Positions 43,380 to 52,598 of a DNA stretch of 64,000 nt are shown here, piece by piece (the first letter of the stretch is position 1; every line of letters begins with the position of its first letter). Location: positions 1-64,000 of the forward strand of contig JAFUGP010000112.1 of NCBI GenBank assembly GCA_017469335.1. The letters are read 5' to 3'. Origin of the DNA: Succinivibrio sp. Lineage in GTDB: Bacteria > Pseudomonadota > Gammaproteobacteria > Enterobacterales > Succinivibrionaceae. The position numbers and the translations under genes are program-made. Under the pieces are notes generated by a model. That model was given only the letters and a program-made list of their open reading frames with translations, had not been told where the DNA came from and searched no databases.

Positions 43380-45449
43380 ATGGATGACGAGATTCGGCAA
43401 GATTTTATAGTCGAAGCAGGCGAGATCATCGAGAATCTCAACGAACAGCTAGTTCAGATTGAGAAGACCCCCGATGACAATAATCTGCTAAATGCCATTT
43501 TCCGCGGCTTCCATACGGTTAAGGGCGGTGCGGGCTTCCTGCAACTGACCAATCTGGTCGAGGTCTGCCATGCCGGCGAAAACCTGTTCGATGAGCTGCG
43601 CAATGGCCGTATCGGCATGTCTCCGGAGCTGATGGACGCCATTCTGCAGGCTTATGACGAAATCAACGTGATGTTTGAGTGCGTCAAGAACGGCGAGGAA
43701 GTGCCGGAAGCACCAAAGGATCTTATCGACAAGCTCCATGATCTGGCCGCCGGCAAGATAGGCGGCGGGGCGGCCCCTGCCGAGGCTGCCGCTCCTGCCC
43801 AAGCCGCTCCGGCTCCGGCCCCCGAGCCAAAGCCGGAACCCAAACCCGAGCCCAAACCCGAGCCTAAGCCTGAACCGGCTGCGGCTGATTCCGGGTCCAT
43901 CGACGATATTTCCGAGGATGAATTTGAAGCGCTGCTCGATCAGCTGCACGGCAAGGGCAAGGCTCCCGGTGAGGACGGCGATCCCGCCGCGGATGCCACC
44001 GATGCCGATTTTGACGAGATGCTCAAGAAGGCCGAGGACGAGGTTCACAAGAAAGACGACAAAGGTGAGCTGAAGGTTGCTCCGGCCGAGGAATACCAAA
44101 AAGCCCAGGCCGCCGCGCCGGCCGCCCCGGCACCTGCCGCGGCTCCGGAGCCGGCTCCCGCTCCCAAACCTGCAGCTCCCGCTGCGGCGCCCAAACCGGC
44201 CGCTCCGGCTCCGGCACCTAAGGCCGCCGCAGCCGCCAAACCTGCCGCCGCCGCGGCAGCCGAGGCCGATACCACCGTGCGTGTGGAGTCCAAGGTGCTC
44301 GATGACATCATGAACATGGCAGGTGAGCTGGTGCTGGTGCGCAACCGACTGGTCAATATGGTGTCGCGTCGTGCCGATCACGAGCTGACCAAGGCCATCG
44401 CCAATTTGGACGTCATCACCGGCGATCTGCAAAACGCGGTGATGAAGACCCGTCTGCAGCCGGTGAAGAAGGTGTTCGGCCGCTTCCCGCGCGTGGTACG
44501 CGATTTGGCCCGCAAGCTGGGCAAGAAGATTGAGCTGCGCATGGAGGGTGAGGATACCGAGCTCGACAAGAACCTGGTGGACGCTCTGGCCGATCCCATG
44601 GTGCACATGGTGCGCAACTGCTGCGACCATGGCATTGAGATGCCCGCCGAGCGTGTGGCCGCCGGCAAGCCGGAGACCGGGGTGGTGCTGTTGGCCGCCT
44701 CGCAGCAGGGCGATCATATTCTGCTGCAGATCTCCGATGACGGAGCCGGTATGGATCCGGATGTGCTTAGGGCCGTGGCGGTGCGCAAGGGCGTGCTCGA
44801 TCAGGCCAGCGCCGAGCGTCTGTCCGATGCCGATGCCTTAAACCTGATTTTTGCCCCGGGGTTTTCGACCAATACCGTGGTGACTGATATTTCCGGCCGC
44901 GGTGTGGGTATGGACGTGGTGAAGACCAACATAGCCAAGTTAAACGGCTCGGTGCGGGTGCTCAGCGATTTCGGCAAGGGTACCACCATCGAAATCAAGG
45001 TGCCGCTGACTCTGGCCATTCTGCCCACGCTGATGATTTCCCTGTCCAAGCGCTCCTTCGCGCTGCCGTTGACCTCGGTCTCCGAGATCTTCTACATCAG
45101 CCTGGAGTCCATGCGTAACGTGGACGGTCTCAACACCATCGTGATCAGAGACAAAGCCATCCCGCTGTTCTTCCTCAAGCAGTGGTTTGAGAACGCGCCG
45201 GTCACCGATTACATCAAACGCAAGGCTCATGTGGTGTTGGTACAGGTTTCGGCCTCGCAGCTGGTGGGCTTTGTGGTCGATGAGCTCATCGGACAGGAAG
45301 AGGTGGTGATCAAGCCTCTGGACAGCATCCTCAACCATACCCCGGGTATGGCGGGCGCCACCATTACCTCCGACGGCAGCATCGCGCTGATTCTGGATAT
45401 TCCGGGACTGATGAGGGCCTACGCTCACAAGACCATGGAGCGCTTCTAG
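43380..45449 (+). CDS. cheA: Chemotaxis histidine kinase CheA
   Basis: CheA autophosphorylates in response to receptor signals and feeds CheY and CheB. The 689-residue protein has the Hpt domain with phosphorylated H45 (GFHTVKGGAGF), a linker with a PKPEPKPEP repeat (about 140-165), an acidic segment with SEDEFEALLDQL, a second Ala/Pro-rich linker (about 240-300), the dimerisation helix pair (MNMAGELVLVRNRL), the ATPase (VRNCCDHGIE, DDGAGMDPD, DISGRGVGMDVVK) and the CheW-like end. The two long linkers replace a typical P2 domain. Confidence 0.96.
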   Translation: MDDEIRQDFIVEAGEIIENLNEQLVQIEKTPDDNNLLNAIFRGFHTVKGGAGFLQLTNLVEVCHAGENLFDELRNGRIGMSPELMDAILQAYDEINVMFECVKNGEEVPEAPKDLIDKLHDLAAGKIGGGAAPAEAAAPAQAAPAPAPEPKPEPKPEPKPEPKPEPAAADSGSIDDISEDEFEALLDQLHGKGKAPGEDGDPAADATDADFDEMLKKAEDEVHKKDDKGELKVAPAEEYQKAQAAAPAAPAPAAAPEPAPAPKPAAPAAAPKPAAPAPAPKAAAAAKPAAAAAAEADTTVRVESKVLDDIMNMAGELVLVRNRLVNMVSRRADHELTKAIANLDVITGDLQNAVMKTRLQPVKKVFGRFPRVVRDLARKLGKKIELRMEGEDTELDKNLVDALADPMVHMVRNCCDHGIEMPAERVAAGKPETGVVLLAASQQGDHILLQISDDGAGMDPDVLRAVAVRKGVLDQASAERLSDADALNLIFAPGFSTNTVVTDISGRGVGMDVVKTNIAKLNGSVRVLSDFGKGTTIEIKVPLTLAILPTLMISLSKRSFALPLTSVSEIFYISLESMRNVDGLNTIVIRDKAIPLFFLKQWFENAPVTDYIKRKAHVVLVQVSASQLVGFVVDELIGQEEVVIKPLDSILNHTPGMAGATITSDGSIALILDIPGLMRAYAHKTMERF

Positions 45450-45491
45450 TTTCATTGTTTTAGTAATAGCTATGCATCAAGAGACATAACT

Positions 45492-46751
45492 ATGGCAATC
45501 AAAGTATTAATTGTTGATGACTCAAGCTTTTTCAGAAAGCGTCTGACTGAAATTATCAATGCCGACACGACCATGGAGGTTTGTGGAGAGGCCAAGGACG
45601 GCAAGGAGGGCGTGGATCTGACCTTGAGACTGCGGCCGGATGTCATCACCATGGACGTGGAAATGCCGGTAATGGACGGCATAACCGCAGTGCAGGAGAT
45701 CATGAAGAAGGCCCCTACGCCCATCCTGATGTTCTCCTCTCTGACGTATGAGGGTGCCAACTCGACCTTCAAGGCCTTAGAAGCCGGTGCGGTCGATTAC
45801 ATGCCCAAGAATTTCGATGATATCGCCCATCGTCGCGAGGATGCCTTAAAGACTCTGCGCGATACCATCAAGGCGGTGTCCCGCAGCCGGGTGCGCGGTT
45901 TTGTGCCGCGTCCGGCCGCCGCCGTGCCTGCCGCCCGTCCTGCGGCTGCCCCCGCCGCCACGACCGCGCGTCCCTTAGGCGGCACCGCGCCTGCCGCGCC
46001 TAAGGCTGCGGTGGCGCCCACAGTGCAGGCCACGACGCCTTCACGCTTAAACGGGGCGGCCATCGGCGAGTTCAACCGCATTCACAGCATGCTCAGCAAT
46101 GATCAGGGTACGCCTGCTGCGGCCCGCAAGTTTTCCTTCGGCGATCACTCCGATGAGACCACGATGTTCAAGCGCTCGGGCAAGACCCATCAGCTGGTGG
46201 CCATCGGCAGTTCCACCGGCGGCCCGATTGCCCTGCAGCAGATTATTCCCAAGCTACCCAAGCTCAATGTGCCGGTGGTCATCGTACAGCATATGCCGGC
46301 CTCCTTTACCACCACCTTTGCGCAGCGTCTCGACGGGATCTCACAGCTGCATGTGGTGGAAGCAAAAGACGGTGACGTGCTGCAGCCTGGCGTGTGCTAC
46401 ATCGCCCCGGGCGGCATGCAGATGATTTTCGAGCGCCAGGGCATGAGCGCACGGGTTCACATTCTCAAGGATACGGGCAAGAAGGTGTCCTATAACCCCT
46501 GTGTGGATGTGTCCTTCGCTTCGCTGGCCGGTATTTACGGCGGCAAGGTGCTGGCCATGATCCTCACCGGCATGGGCTCGGACGGATGCGAGGGCTGCCG
46601 GATGCTCAAGCAGAAGGGCTCGGTGATCTGGGCACAGAATGAGGAGAGCTGCGTGGTGTACGGCATGCCGCAGGCCATCGTCAACGCGGGCGTGGCCGAT
46701 CTGGTGCTGCCGCTCGATGAAATCGCAGCTGACATTGTCAAGGAGTTCTGA
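45492..46751 (+). CDS. cheB: Protein-glutamate methylesterase CheB
   Basis: CheB demethylates and deamidates chemoreceptors after phosphorylation. The 419-residue product has a receiver with D9/D10 and D55 (ITMDVEMPVMDG), a long Ala/Pro-rich linker (about 140-220) and the methylesterase domain with the catalytic Ser in AIGSSTGGPIAL, His in QHMPASFTTTFAQRL and Asp in LTGMGSDG. The linker is longer than in E. coli CheB (349 residues). No cheR is present in the window. Confidence 0.95.
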   Translation: MAIKVLIVDDSSFFRKRLTEIINADTTMEVCGEAKDGKEGVDLTLRLRPDVITMDVEMPVMDGITAVQEIMKKAPTPILMFSSLTYEGANSTFKALEAGAVDYMPKNFDDIAHRREDALKTLRDTIKAVSRSRVRGFVPRPAAAVPAARPAAAPAATTARPLGGTAPAAPKAAVAPTVQATTPSRLNGAAIGEFNRIHSMLSNDQGTPAAARKFSFGDHSDETTMFKRSGKTHQLVAIGSSTGGPIALQQIIPKLPKLNVPVVIVQHMPASFTTTFAQRLDGISQLHVVEAKDGDVLQPGVCYIAPGGMQMIFERQGMSARVHILKDTGKKVSYNPCVDVSFASLAGIYGGKVLAMILTGMGSDGCEGCRMLKQKGSVIWAQNEESCVVYGMPQAIVNAGVADLVLPLDEIAADIVKEF

Positions 46752-46774
46752 CAGGGCGCGTACCACATTTTAGC

Positions 46775-46793
46775 GGCGGCCTAAGCCGCCTTT
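46775..46793 (+). terminator. Hairpin between cheB and the stator genes
   Basis: GGCGGC (46775-46780) and GCCGCC (46785-46790) enclose a CTAA loop, followed by only TTT. It is a weak terminator or an mRNA processing stem, 15 bp before the next start. Confidence 0.35.
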
Positions 46794-46808
46794 GCAAGAG
46801 AGCGGAGC

Positions 46809-47558
46809 ATGAACTTTTTAGGTGTACTCGTCGGCATTGGCTGCATCATCACGTCCATGATGCTGGAGGGAACATCCCCCGGCATCCTGCTCAATGTCCC
46901 GGCCTTCCTGGTGGTGTGCGGCGCCGCTTTCGGCGCCTGCATGGTGCAGTTCGCGCTGCCCGTGATTATCGGTGCCCTCAAGTGCTTCATCTGGATCATC
47001 GCTCCGCCGCATATCAATTTCGACGCTCAGGTGGAACTGCTTATCAGCATGGCCACCACGGCCAGACAGCAGGGCCTGCTGGCGCTTGAAAATTCCATCG
47101 GCTCGGCCAATGATGATTTCACCCGCGACGGTATTCAGATGGTGGTGGACGGTGTGGACAAGGAGAGCCTGCAGGCTCTGCTGGAAAACGCCATTGCCAT
47201 TGAGCAGGAAAAATTAGAGCCCTGCGCCAAGTTCTGGGAAACCATGGGTGGTTACGCGCCGACCATGGGCATCATCGGCGCCGTGCTCGGTCTTATCCAC
47301 GCCATGACCCTGCTCGAACGTCCTGATCTGCTCGGTCCTGCCGTGGCCGTGGCCTTCGTGGCCACCATTTACGGACTGATTTTGGCCAATCTGATCTCAA
47401 TTCCCTCGGGTAACCGCATTAAGACCATTCTGGGCGAACAGGCCCTCTACAAGATGATGACCTTGGAGGGGCTGGTATCCATCGCCTCCGGTGAGAACTC
47501 CATGATGCTCAAGCGGCGTATGGCGGTCTACACCGGCAAGTCCGCTGAAGGTGGTTAG
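46809..47558 (+). CDS. motC: Flagellar motor stator protein, MotA/PomA (MotC) type
   Basis: This 249-residue inner-membrane protein has four hydrophobic segments (about 1-22, 29-50, 148-170, 180-200) and a cytoplasmic loop. The conserved PTMGIIGAVLGLIHAM and AVAVAFVATIYGLILANLISIP segments near helices 3 and 4 are those of MotA/ExbB-type stators. The position after cheB and before parC equals that of motC in Pseudomonas. Whether protons or sodium drive it cannot be told from the sequence. Confidence 0.9.
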   Translation: MNFLGVLVGIGCIITSMMLEGTSPGILLNVPAFLVVCGAAFGACMVQFALPVIIGALKCFIWIIAPPHINFDAQVELLISMATTARQQGLLALENSIGSANDDFTRDGIQMVVDGVDKESLQALLENAIAIEQEKLEPCAKFWETMGGYAPTMGIIGAVLGLIHAMTLLERPDLLGPAVAVAFVATIYGLILANLISIPSGNRIKTILGEQALYKMMTLEGLVSIASGENSMMLKRRMAVYTGKSAEGG

Positions 47559-47563
47559 CCCCT

Positions 47564-48760
47564 ATGGCCGTAAAGAAGAAGCCGCCAGAGCCCGAAAACC
47601 TTGAACGGTGGATGGTATCCTACGCTGACTTCATGACTCTGCTCTTTGCGGTGTTCGTGGTGCTTTACGCCACCGCCATGTCCAAGCAGTCAGAAGCCAA
47701 GTCAATGATGCAGTCGATTGCGCAGGCTTTTTCCCAAAGCATTATCAGTAATATGGGCGGTATGCTGGTGGTACCGGGCAACCTCTCTGCCCAGATGAAC
47801 AATGAGGCTGAGAACTCCTCGAGCGAGCAGAGCTCTGAATCCCAGACCGACAACCGGCAGATCGTGGAAAACGGCGGTCTGATGATGAGCTTCATGACCA
47901 CTCAGACCACCTCTCAAAGCACGGTTTCGGAGGACGACACTTCCGGGTCGGACACCAATGAGAACGGACAGAACGTAGCCGATTCCACCACCTCCTCGGG
48001 CGAGTTGATCGCCGCTGACATACGCGAGTCCAAGCAGGCTCAGCACTCCCAGGATCCCACCGGCGGCTCTGACAGCGGGCGCGGCGGCTTTACCCCCGGC
48101 GGCGATGCCGACAAGGTAGCTGACGGTGGTCTGACCAACAACATTGCCGATCATATGGGCGAGGGACAGCGCGGTTTCCCCTTTGACGCGGTCAAAAAAT
48201 CCATCTCCGATGCCATCGCCGAACTAGGCGAAAACTCCAACATCGCTTTTGAGGAAGACGCCCACTGGCTGACCATCAACATCAGCTCAGGCATGCTTTT
48301 TGCCGAGGGCAGCGCCTCGATTTTAAGCGCCTCCCGGCCCCTGATTGCCAAGATTGCCATTGCCCTGACCTCCATTAACAATTACGTGCGGGTGCGCGGT
48401 TATACCGACAACCGCTTCATTCCCAACGGCATCTTCAAAAACAGCTGGGATCTGTCGGCGGCCCGTGCCATGAGTGTACTCAACGAGTTGCAGAACGACG
48501 GTCTCAACCCGCGTCGTCTGGCGGTGGAAGCCTACGGCGAGTTCTCACCCTTCGTGTCCAATGCCACGGCTGCCGGCCGCGCCCGCAACCGGCGCGTGGT
48601 GATTGCCATTTCCCGTTATGCCATGGTGCGCTCGGAACTGCCGGTGGTGGAAGGCTTCGGCGGCGGTACCTATGAGGAGAAAATGGACCGGGCCGGCAGC
48701 GGCCAGGTGGATATCGTGCACAGCGATGAGAACGGCATACGACTGGAATTTCGTAATTAA
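47564..48760 (+). CDS. motD: Flagellar motor stator protein, MotB (MotD) type
   Basis: The 398-residue protein has the MotB start: RWMVSYADFMTLLFAVFVVLYA with the ion-binding Asp at residue 22 in the single membrane helix. A periplasmic linker (about 70-200) rich in Ser, Thr, Gln and Gly follows, then the OmpA-like peptidoglycan-binding domain (about 225-370) with VRVRGYTDNRF and the RARNRRVVIAI end. The Ser/Thr/Gln linker is long for MotB. It is 5 bp after motC. In Pseudomonas the homologous MotD is the second stator. Confidence 0.9.
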   Translation: MAVKKKPPEPENLERWMVSYADFMTLLFAVFVVLYATAMSKQSEAKSMMQSIAQAFSQSIISNMGGMLVVPGNLSAQMNNEAENSSSEQSSESQTDNRQIVENGGLMMSFMTTQTTSQSTVSEDDTSGSDTNENGQNVADSTTSSGELIAADIRESKQAQHSQDPTGGSDSGRGGFTPGGDADKVADGGLTNNIADHMGEGQRGFPFDAVKKSISDAIAELGENSNIAFEEDAHWLTINISSGMLFAEGSASILSASRPLIAKIAIALTSINNYVRVRGYTDNRFIPNGIFKNSWDLSAARAMSVLNELQNDGLNPRRLAVEAYGEFSPFVSNATAAGRARNRRVVIAISRYAMVRSELPVVEGFGGGTYEEKMDRAGSGQVDIVHSDENGIRLEFRN

Positions 48761-48770
48761 GGAGCGCAGG

Positions 48771-49697
48771 GTGCTGATATGGTCAATTGCCAGCCAGAAG
48801 GGCGGCGTAGGTAAAACCACGACGGTGGCTTCACTGGCCGGGTGGTTGCAGCGCGAGCATCTGCGCGTGCTGGTCATCGACACAGATCCGCATGCTTCCC
48901 TGACCGGCTATCTGGGATTTGAGGACGAGGGACTGGATTACAATCTTTACGATCTCTATTCGGCCAAACAGCTCAGTCGCGAGAATGTGCTGCGCACCAT
49001 CACGCATACGCGTTTTCCCGGTCTGGACATCATCGGCTCCACCATGGCCTTGGCCACCATCGACCGGCAGCTCTCCGGCAGGGTGGGCGTGGGACGCATT
49101 CTCTCCAAGTCACTGCAGTTGGTCGAGGACTGTTATGACGTGGTGCTGGTAGACTGCCCGCCGGTGCTCGGCGCGCTGATGGTCAATGCCTTAGTGGCCA
49201 GCACTACCATTCTGGTACCGACTCAGACCGAGTTTCTGGCTCTCAAAGGCTTGGAAGGCATGGTGAGAACCTTCAGGATCATGCACAACGCCGATCCGGG
49301 TTACGTCAGCAACTTCTTTATCGTCCCCACCATGTATGACAAGCGCACCAAGGCCTCGCAAAACAGCCTTGAGTATCTGCGCGCCCACTACAACACTTCC
49401 ATGTGGGCAGATGTGATCCCGGTGGATACCCTGTTTCGGGAGTCCAGCCAGAAGGGTGTGCCCATCCCCATGATGGATGATAAATGCCGCGGCGCTCAGG
49501 CCTATCGACAGCTGCTGCTGGCACTTATTGAGCGTGAACTCAGAAACAACCGCGATCTGGTGTCGCCGGCAGTGGCCGCCATTATCACTGTTGACGACGA
49601 GGACGGTGAGACCCACCAGAAAGAAGAAGGCGATCCGCTGGCCGAATCCATGGGGGCCATGATGGAGGAACAGCCGTCTGCCGGGGAGGGTGCATAA
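48771..49697 (+). CDS. parC: ParA-family ATPase, ParC-type chemotaxis array positioning
   Basis: In Vibrio, ParC places chemotaxis arrays at the pole (this is not topoisomerase IV ParC). The 308-residue product has SQKGGVGKTT Walker A at 8-17, VIDTDPHASLTGYLGF and VDCPPVLGALMVNALVAS, and ends with an acidic tail. The true start is GTG 48771, which has GGAGCG just upstream and begins MLIWSIASQKGG; the longer open frame overlaps motD. Its place between the stator genes and the ParP-like gene is the same as in Vibrio and Pseudomonas. Confidence 0.9.
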   Translation: MLIWSIASQKGGVGKTTTVASLAGWLQREHLRVLVIDTDPHASLTGYLGFEDEGLDYNLYDLYSAKQLSRENVLRTITHTRFPGLDIIGSTMALATIDRQLSGRVGVGRILSKSLQLVEDCYDVVLVDCPPVLGALMVNALVASTTILVPTQTEFLALKGLEGMVRTFRIMHNADPGYVSNFFIVPTMYDKRTKASQNSLEYLRAHYNTSMWADVIPVDTLFRESSQKGVPIPMMDDKCRGAQAYRQLLLALIERELRNNRDLVSPAVAAIITVDDEDGETHQKEEGDPLAESMGAMMEEQPSAGEGA

Positions 49698-51082
49698 TGT
49701 CCTTTCGTCATTACGACCGCGAAGAGGAGACCCTCATCGCCTACTTCAAGCAGATGCTTGATGAGACGGCTGCTTTAGATGAGGAAGAGCCTGTCATTCC
49801 CGAGGTGCAGAGTGCGCCGACACCGCGAGTGAGCACGCAGGAGCAGGCGGCAAGTGTTGCGCCGGCAGCGCCGCCTCAGAGCGAACCTCAAAGGCCCGCC
49901 GCTGTCACGACTCAGGAGGCTGTCGCGGAGCAGACACCCGCTTTGGAAGAGAGCGGGCCGCAGGAAATTCCCGTAGACTCCTTGAGTGTGAAAGATCTCA
50001 GTGCGCGCGGTCCGGAGGGCGAGACTGAGAGTGTTGCAAAGAGCGCAGTAACCCAGGATGCCGCCTCAGCCGCGGCGCAAGATGCAGCCACATCTGAGCT
50101 GGCAGCAGCAGGTGAGATTGAAGTTGAGAGAGGGACAGAAATCGGGGTTGCTGCTGAAGTCGAAACCAGCCCCGAGAGCGTGCCGGTTGAAGACGGTCCA
50201 AAGACGGCTGCCTCAGACACTCAGGAGCCTGCCTTGGACTTGCCTGTTGAGGATAACTGGCAGGAGGACGCGGAGGGAGACTATTCCGAGCCGGCTGAAC
50301 CTTACTATGCCCAGGACGGCGATCCGCGCACAGCACAAGATTACGAACCGCTGACCCCGCAGCTGCAGGTGCAGACGGCCAGCGTCACCGAGCAGCGGCC
50401 ATATCAGGAAGGCTCCAGCCTGCAGTCGCTCCTGGAGTCCGTGCAGCCGCATACCGCCACCGTTGAGGAGCCCCAGACTGCCACCGTCACCCAGACAGCG
50501 GAAGAGACTGAGGTACAGACGGCGGAAGCTGAGCCCGTCGTCGAGCAGGAAGTGCAAAGTGAGGTCACACAGACCGCGCAGATTGAGGTTCAAGAGCAGG
50601 CCCCGGCCAAAGACGCCGCTTTCGAGTGGGAGAACATAGAGACTCAGGAGGATTTTCAGGCACTGTTCTTCTTGGTCAAGGGCGTGCGATTTGCCGTGCC
50701 GCTGGTCGACCTGGGCGGTATTTTCGAGATGGAAAAGCTCACCCCGCTGTTCGGCAAGCCTCACTGGTATAAAGGCATGGCCGACATCCGCGGGCGCAAG
50801 ATTAATGTGGTGGATACGTTGAGCTGGGTCAAGCCGGGATTTACCGACGGCGGGGATTACCGTTATATGATCCTACTGGGCACCAGCATGTGGGCCGTAG
50901 GCTGCGATGTGTTGGAGGGCAACAAAATCCTCAACCGCGACCACGTAAAGTGGCGTCAGAGCGCGGGGAATCGGCCCTGGCTGGCGGGCATCGTCAAAGA
51001 GGAAATGTGTGCCCTGTTGCATGTGGATGCACTGATCTCCATGTTTGAGAAAGGCTTCGATTTGAAAACTCTGCCACAGTAA
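49697..51082 (+). CDS. parP: ParP-like CheW-domain protein with long acidic linker
   Basis: ParP links ParC to CheA through a CheW-like C-terminal domain. The 461-residue protein has a short start (MSFRHYDREEETLIAYFKQML), a linker of about 250 residues (about 40-300) rich in Glu, Ala, Thr, Gln and Val with no recognisable domain, and a CheW-like domain (about 308-461) with FFLVKGVRFAVPLVDLGGIFEM, MADIRGRKINVVDTL and a cysteine-containing MWAVGCDVLEG. Its ATG shares one base with the parC stop. The linker is far longer than usual. Confidence 0.82.
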   Translation: MSFRHYDREEETLIAYFKQMLDETAALDEEEPVIPEVQSAPTPRVSTQEQAASVAPAAPPQSEPQRPAAVTTQEAVAEQTPALEESGPQEIPVDSLSVKDLSARGPEGETESVAKSAVTQDAASAAAQDAATSELAAAGEIEVERGTEIGVAAEVETSPESVPVEDGPKTAASDTQEPALDLPVEDNWQEDAEGDYSEPAEPYYAQDGDPRTAQDYEPLTPQLQVQTASVTEQRPYQEGSSLQSLLESVQPHTATVEEPQTATVTQTAEETEVQTAEAEPVVEQEVQSEVTQTAQIEVQEQAPAKDAAFEWENIETQEDFQALFFLVKGVRFAVPLVDLGGIFEMEKLTPLFGKPHWYKGMADIRGRKINVVDTLSWVKPGFTDGGDYRYMILLGTSMWAVGCDVLEGNKILNRDHVKWRQSAGNRPWLAGIVKEEMCALLHVDALISMFEKGFDLKTLPQ

Positions 51083-51206
51083 CGAGAGATCCGTATAGTT
51101 TTCAGCAAATAGCGGTTATATTTTGCCTAAACCATTGTACAATGTGACATGCTCGGACTGCATGGCGATCCCGGGCGTAAATGATTAATAACGAGGAAGT
51201 TGACAG

Positions 51207-51764
51207 ATGGCTAATGAAGCACAAGCTCCAGCACCAGCTCCGGCTCAGGATGCCGGTCAGAACGCCGAGAAGAAAAGCTCCGTGATCGGAGTCAACGGCG
51301 AGAAACAGGGCGAACTGCTGCGCTGGGTTACATTCGGTCTGGGACAGGAAGTTTACGGCGTCAACGTGATGCAGGTGCGTGAAGTGTTGCGCTACACCGA
51401 TATCGCTCCGGTGCCGGGCGCACCATCCTATGTGCTGGGCATTATCAATCTGCGCGGCAACGTGGTAACCGTGATTGATACCCGCATGCGTTTTGGTCTG
51501 CCGCCGGCTGAGGTCACTGACGATTCCCGTATCATGATCATTGAGTCCGAGAAGCACGTGGTCGGCATTCTGGTCGACACGGTGGCTGAGGTAGCCGATC
51601 TCAATACGGCTGACATCGACGATACGCCGAACGTCGGCACCGAAGAGAGCGCCAAGTTCATCAGCGGTGTCTGCAACCGTAAGGACGATCTGCTCATTCT
51701 CATCGATCTGACCAAACTTCTCACCGATCAGGAGTGGGAAGAGGTTTCCGGACTTAACCGTTAA
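51207..51764 (+). CDS. cheW: Chemotaxis coupling protein CheW
   Basis: CheW couples receptors to CheA. The 185-residue protein has an Ala/Pro-rich extension (about 1-25) and the CheW domain with VTFGLGQEVYGVNVMQVREVLRY, PGAPSYVLGIINLRGNVVTVIDTRMRFG and an end segment DDLLILIDLTKLL. GAGGAAGTTGACAG precedes the ATG. A 124-bp gap separates it from parP and may carry its own promoter; TACAAT at about 51139 is a possible -10 box. Confidence 0.94.
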   Translation: MANEAQAPAPAPAQDAGQNAEKKSSVIGVNGEKQGELLRWVTFGLGQEVYGVNVMQVREVLRYTDIAPVPGAPSYVLGIINLRGNVVTVIDTRMRFGLPPAEVTDDSRIMIIESEKHVVGILVDTVAEVADLNTADIDDTPNVGTEESAKFISGVCNRKDDLLILIDLTKLLTDQEWEEVSGLNR

Positions 51765-51772
51765 CAGCAACG

Positions 51773-51797
51773 ACCGCCTGTTCTTGCAGGCGGTTTC
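51773..51797 (+). terminator. Hairpin after cheW
   Basis: ACCGCCTG (51773-51780) pairs with CAGGCGGT (51787-51794) across TTCTTG, followed by only three T residues (51794-51796). It is a moderate terminator between cheW and the DUF2802 gene. Confidence 0.5.
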
Positions 51798-51838
51798 CAT
51801 CACTGCGGTGCACTGCCGCCTTCCCGAGAGAGTCAGGG

Positions 51839-52561
51839 GTGCAGACTTATTTAGATCTGTCGATGTTGTGTGTGATCGGCGGCGCTGTGGTGTTGCTGAT
51901 AATCATCCTTGTCTCTTTCATTCTCAATTCCCGCCGTTGCAATGCCCTGGAAGATCGTCTTGCCAAACTCTCCTCCGAACTGCAGGCCGAAAAGGCCACC
52001 CGTATCAAGGCTCAGAGCGAGTTGGAGAGCGTCAGCCGCCGTCTGCAGGCGGCCGAACGCACCGTACAGTATCTGACGGACAATCAGCAGAGCGTCAGTG
52101 AGCGACAGGCCGAGGTGGGCGAGAAAATCAACCGCTTTACCTCACAGCTTGACAACTTCAACAGCCGCATAGAACAGCAGGATAAGACTATTGCCGAGCA
52201 TACGCCGGAGAATCAGCCCATCATGGAAGCGCGCAGCATGCTGCGTCAGGGTCTGTCGGTTGATGAGGTGGCCGAACGTACCGGACTGCCCAAAAATGAG
52301 GTCGAGCTGCTTAATACGGTTCACGCTCTAAACAAAGCCATGGCCAAAACCCAGGACAGCAAGGGTGCTGAGGCTCAGGACAACCAAGGCGCTGCCGCTG
52401 CGGTCAAAGTGGTAACCGCCTCTGCCGGCACCGCCGCTTCAAGCGCCGGAGCACCGCCTGCCGCAGCCGTGGCCGCACCTTCCCACCCGGTGGCCAGCGT
52501 CAAAGCTCGCGATGCCTACGGCATACCCGGCAAGAAACAAACCCTGCGCCGTACCCGCTGA
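51839..52561 (+). CDS. DUF2802-family membrane coiled-coil protein
   Basis: This 240-residue protein has an N-terminal membrane helix (about 10-30), a coiled coil (about 35-125), a small helical segment with ARSMLRQGLSVDEVAERTGLPKNEVELL resembling an HTH-like DUF2802 core, and an Ala/Pro-rich C-terminal tail. The DUF2802 gene follows cheW in Pseudomonas and Vibrio in the same order, so it is part of the block. Function is not established. The start is GTG 51839; an ATG at 51863 is possible. Confidence 0.75.
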   Translation: MQTYLDLSMLCVIGGAVVLLIIILVSFILNSRRCNALEDRLAKLSSELQAEKATRIKAQSELESVSRRLQAAERTVQYLTDNQQSVSERQAEVGEKINRFTSQLDNFNSRIEQQDKTIAEHTPENQPIMEARSMLRQGLSVDEVAERTGLPKNEVELLNTVHALNKAMAKTQDSKGAEAQDNQGAAAAVKVVTASAGTAASSAGAPPAAAVAAPSHPVASVKARDAYGIPGKKQTLRRTR

Positions 52562-52598
52562 GGCTGCCCTCAGTTCTGCACTTGTGAGGTGCAATCCC

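Noticed and set aside
43800..43880. Short tandem repeat resembling a direct-repeat array
   Set aside because: It encodes the Pro-Lys-Pro-Glu linker of CheA in frame; it has no spacers and is not a CRISPR.
43488..44717. Long open frame of 409 codons on the minus strand
   Set aside because: It lies wholly antisense to cheA. Its Gly/Arg/Ser-rich product is the shadow of the Ala/Pro/Glu linkers, and it has no ribosome site or family match.
50213..50764. Minus-strand open frame inside parP
   Set aside because: It is a Leu/Gly/Arg-rich shadow of the acidic linker frame.
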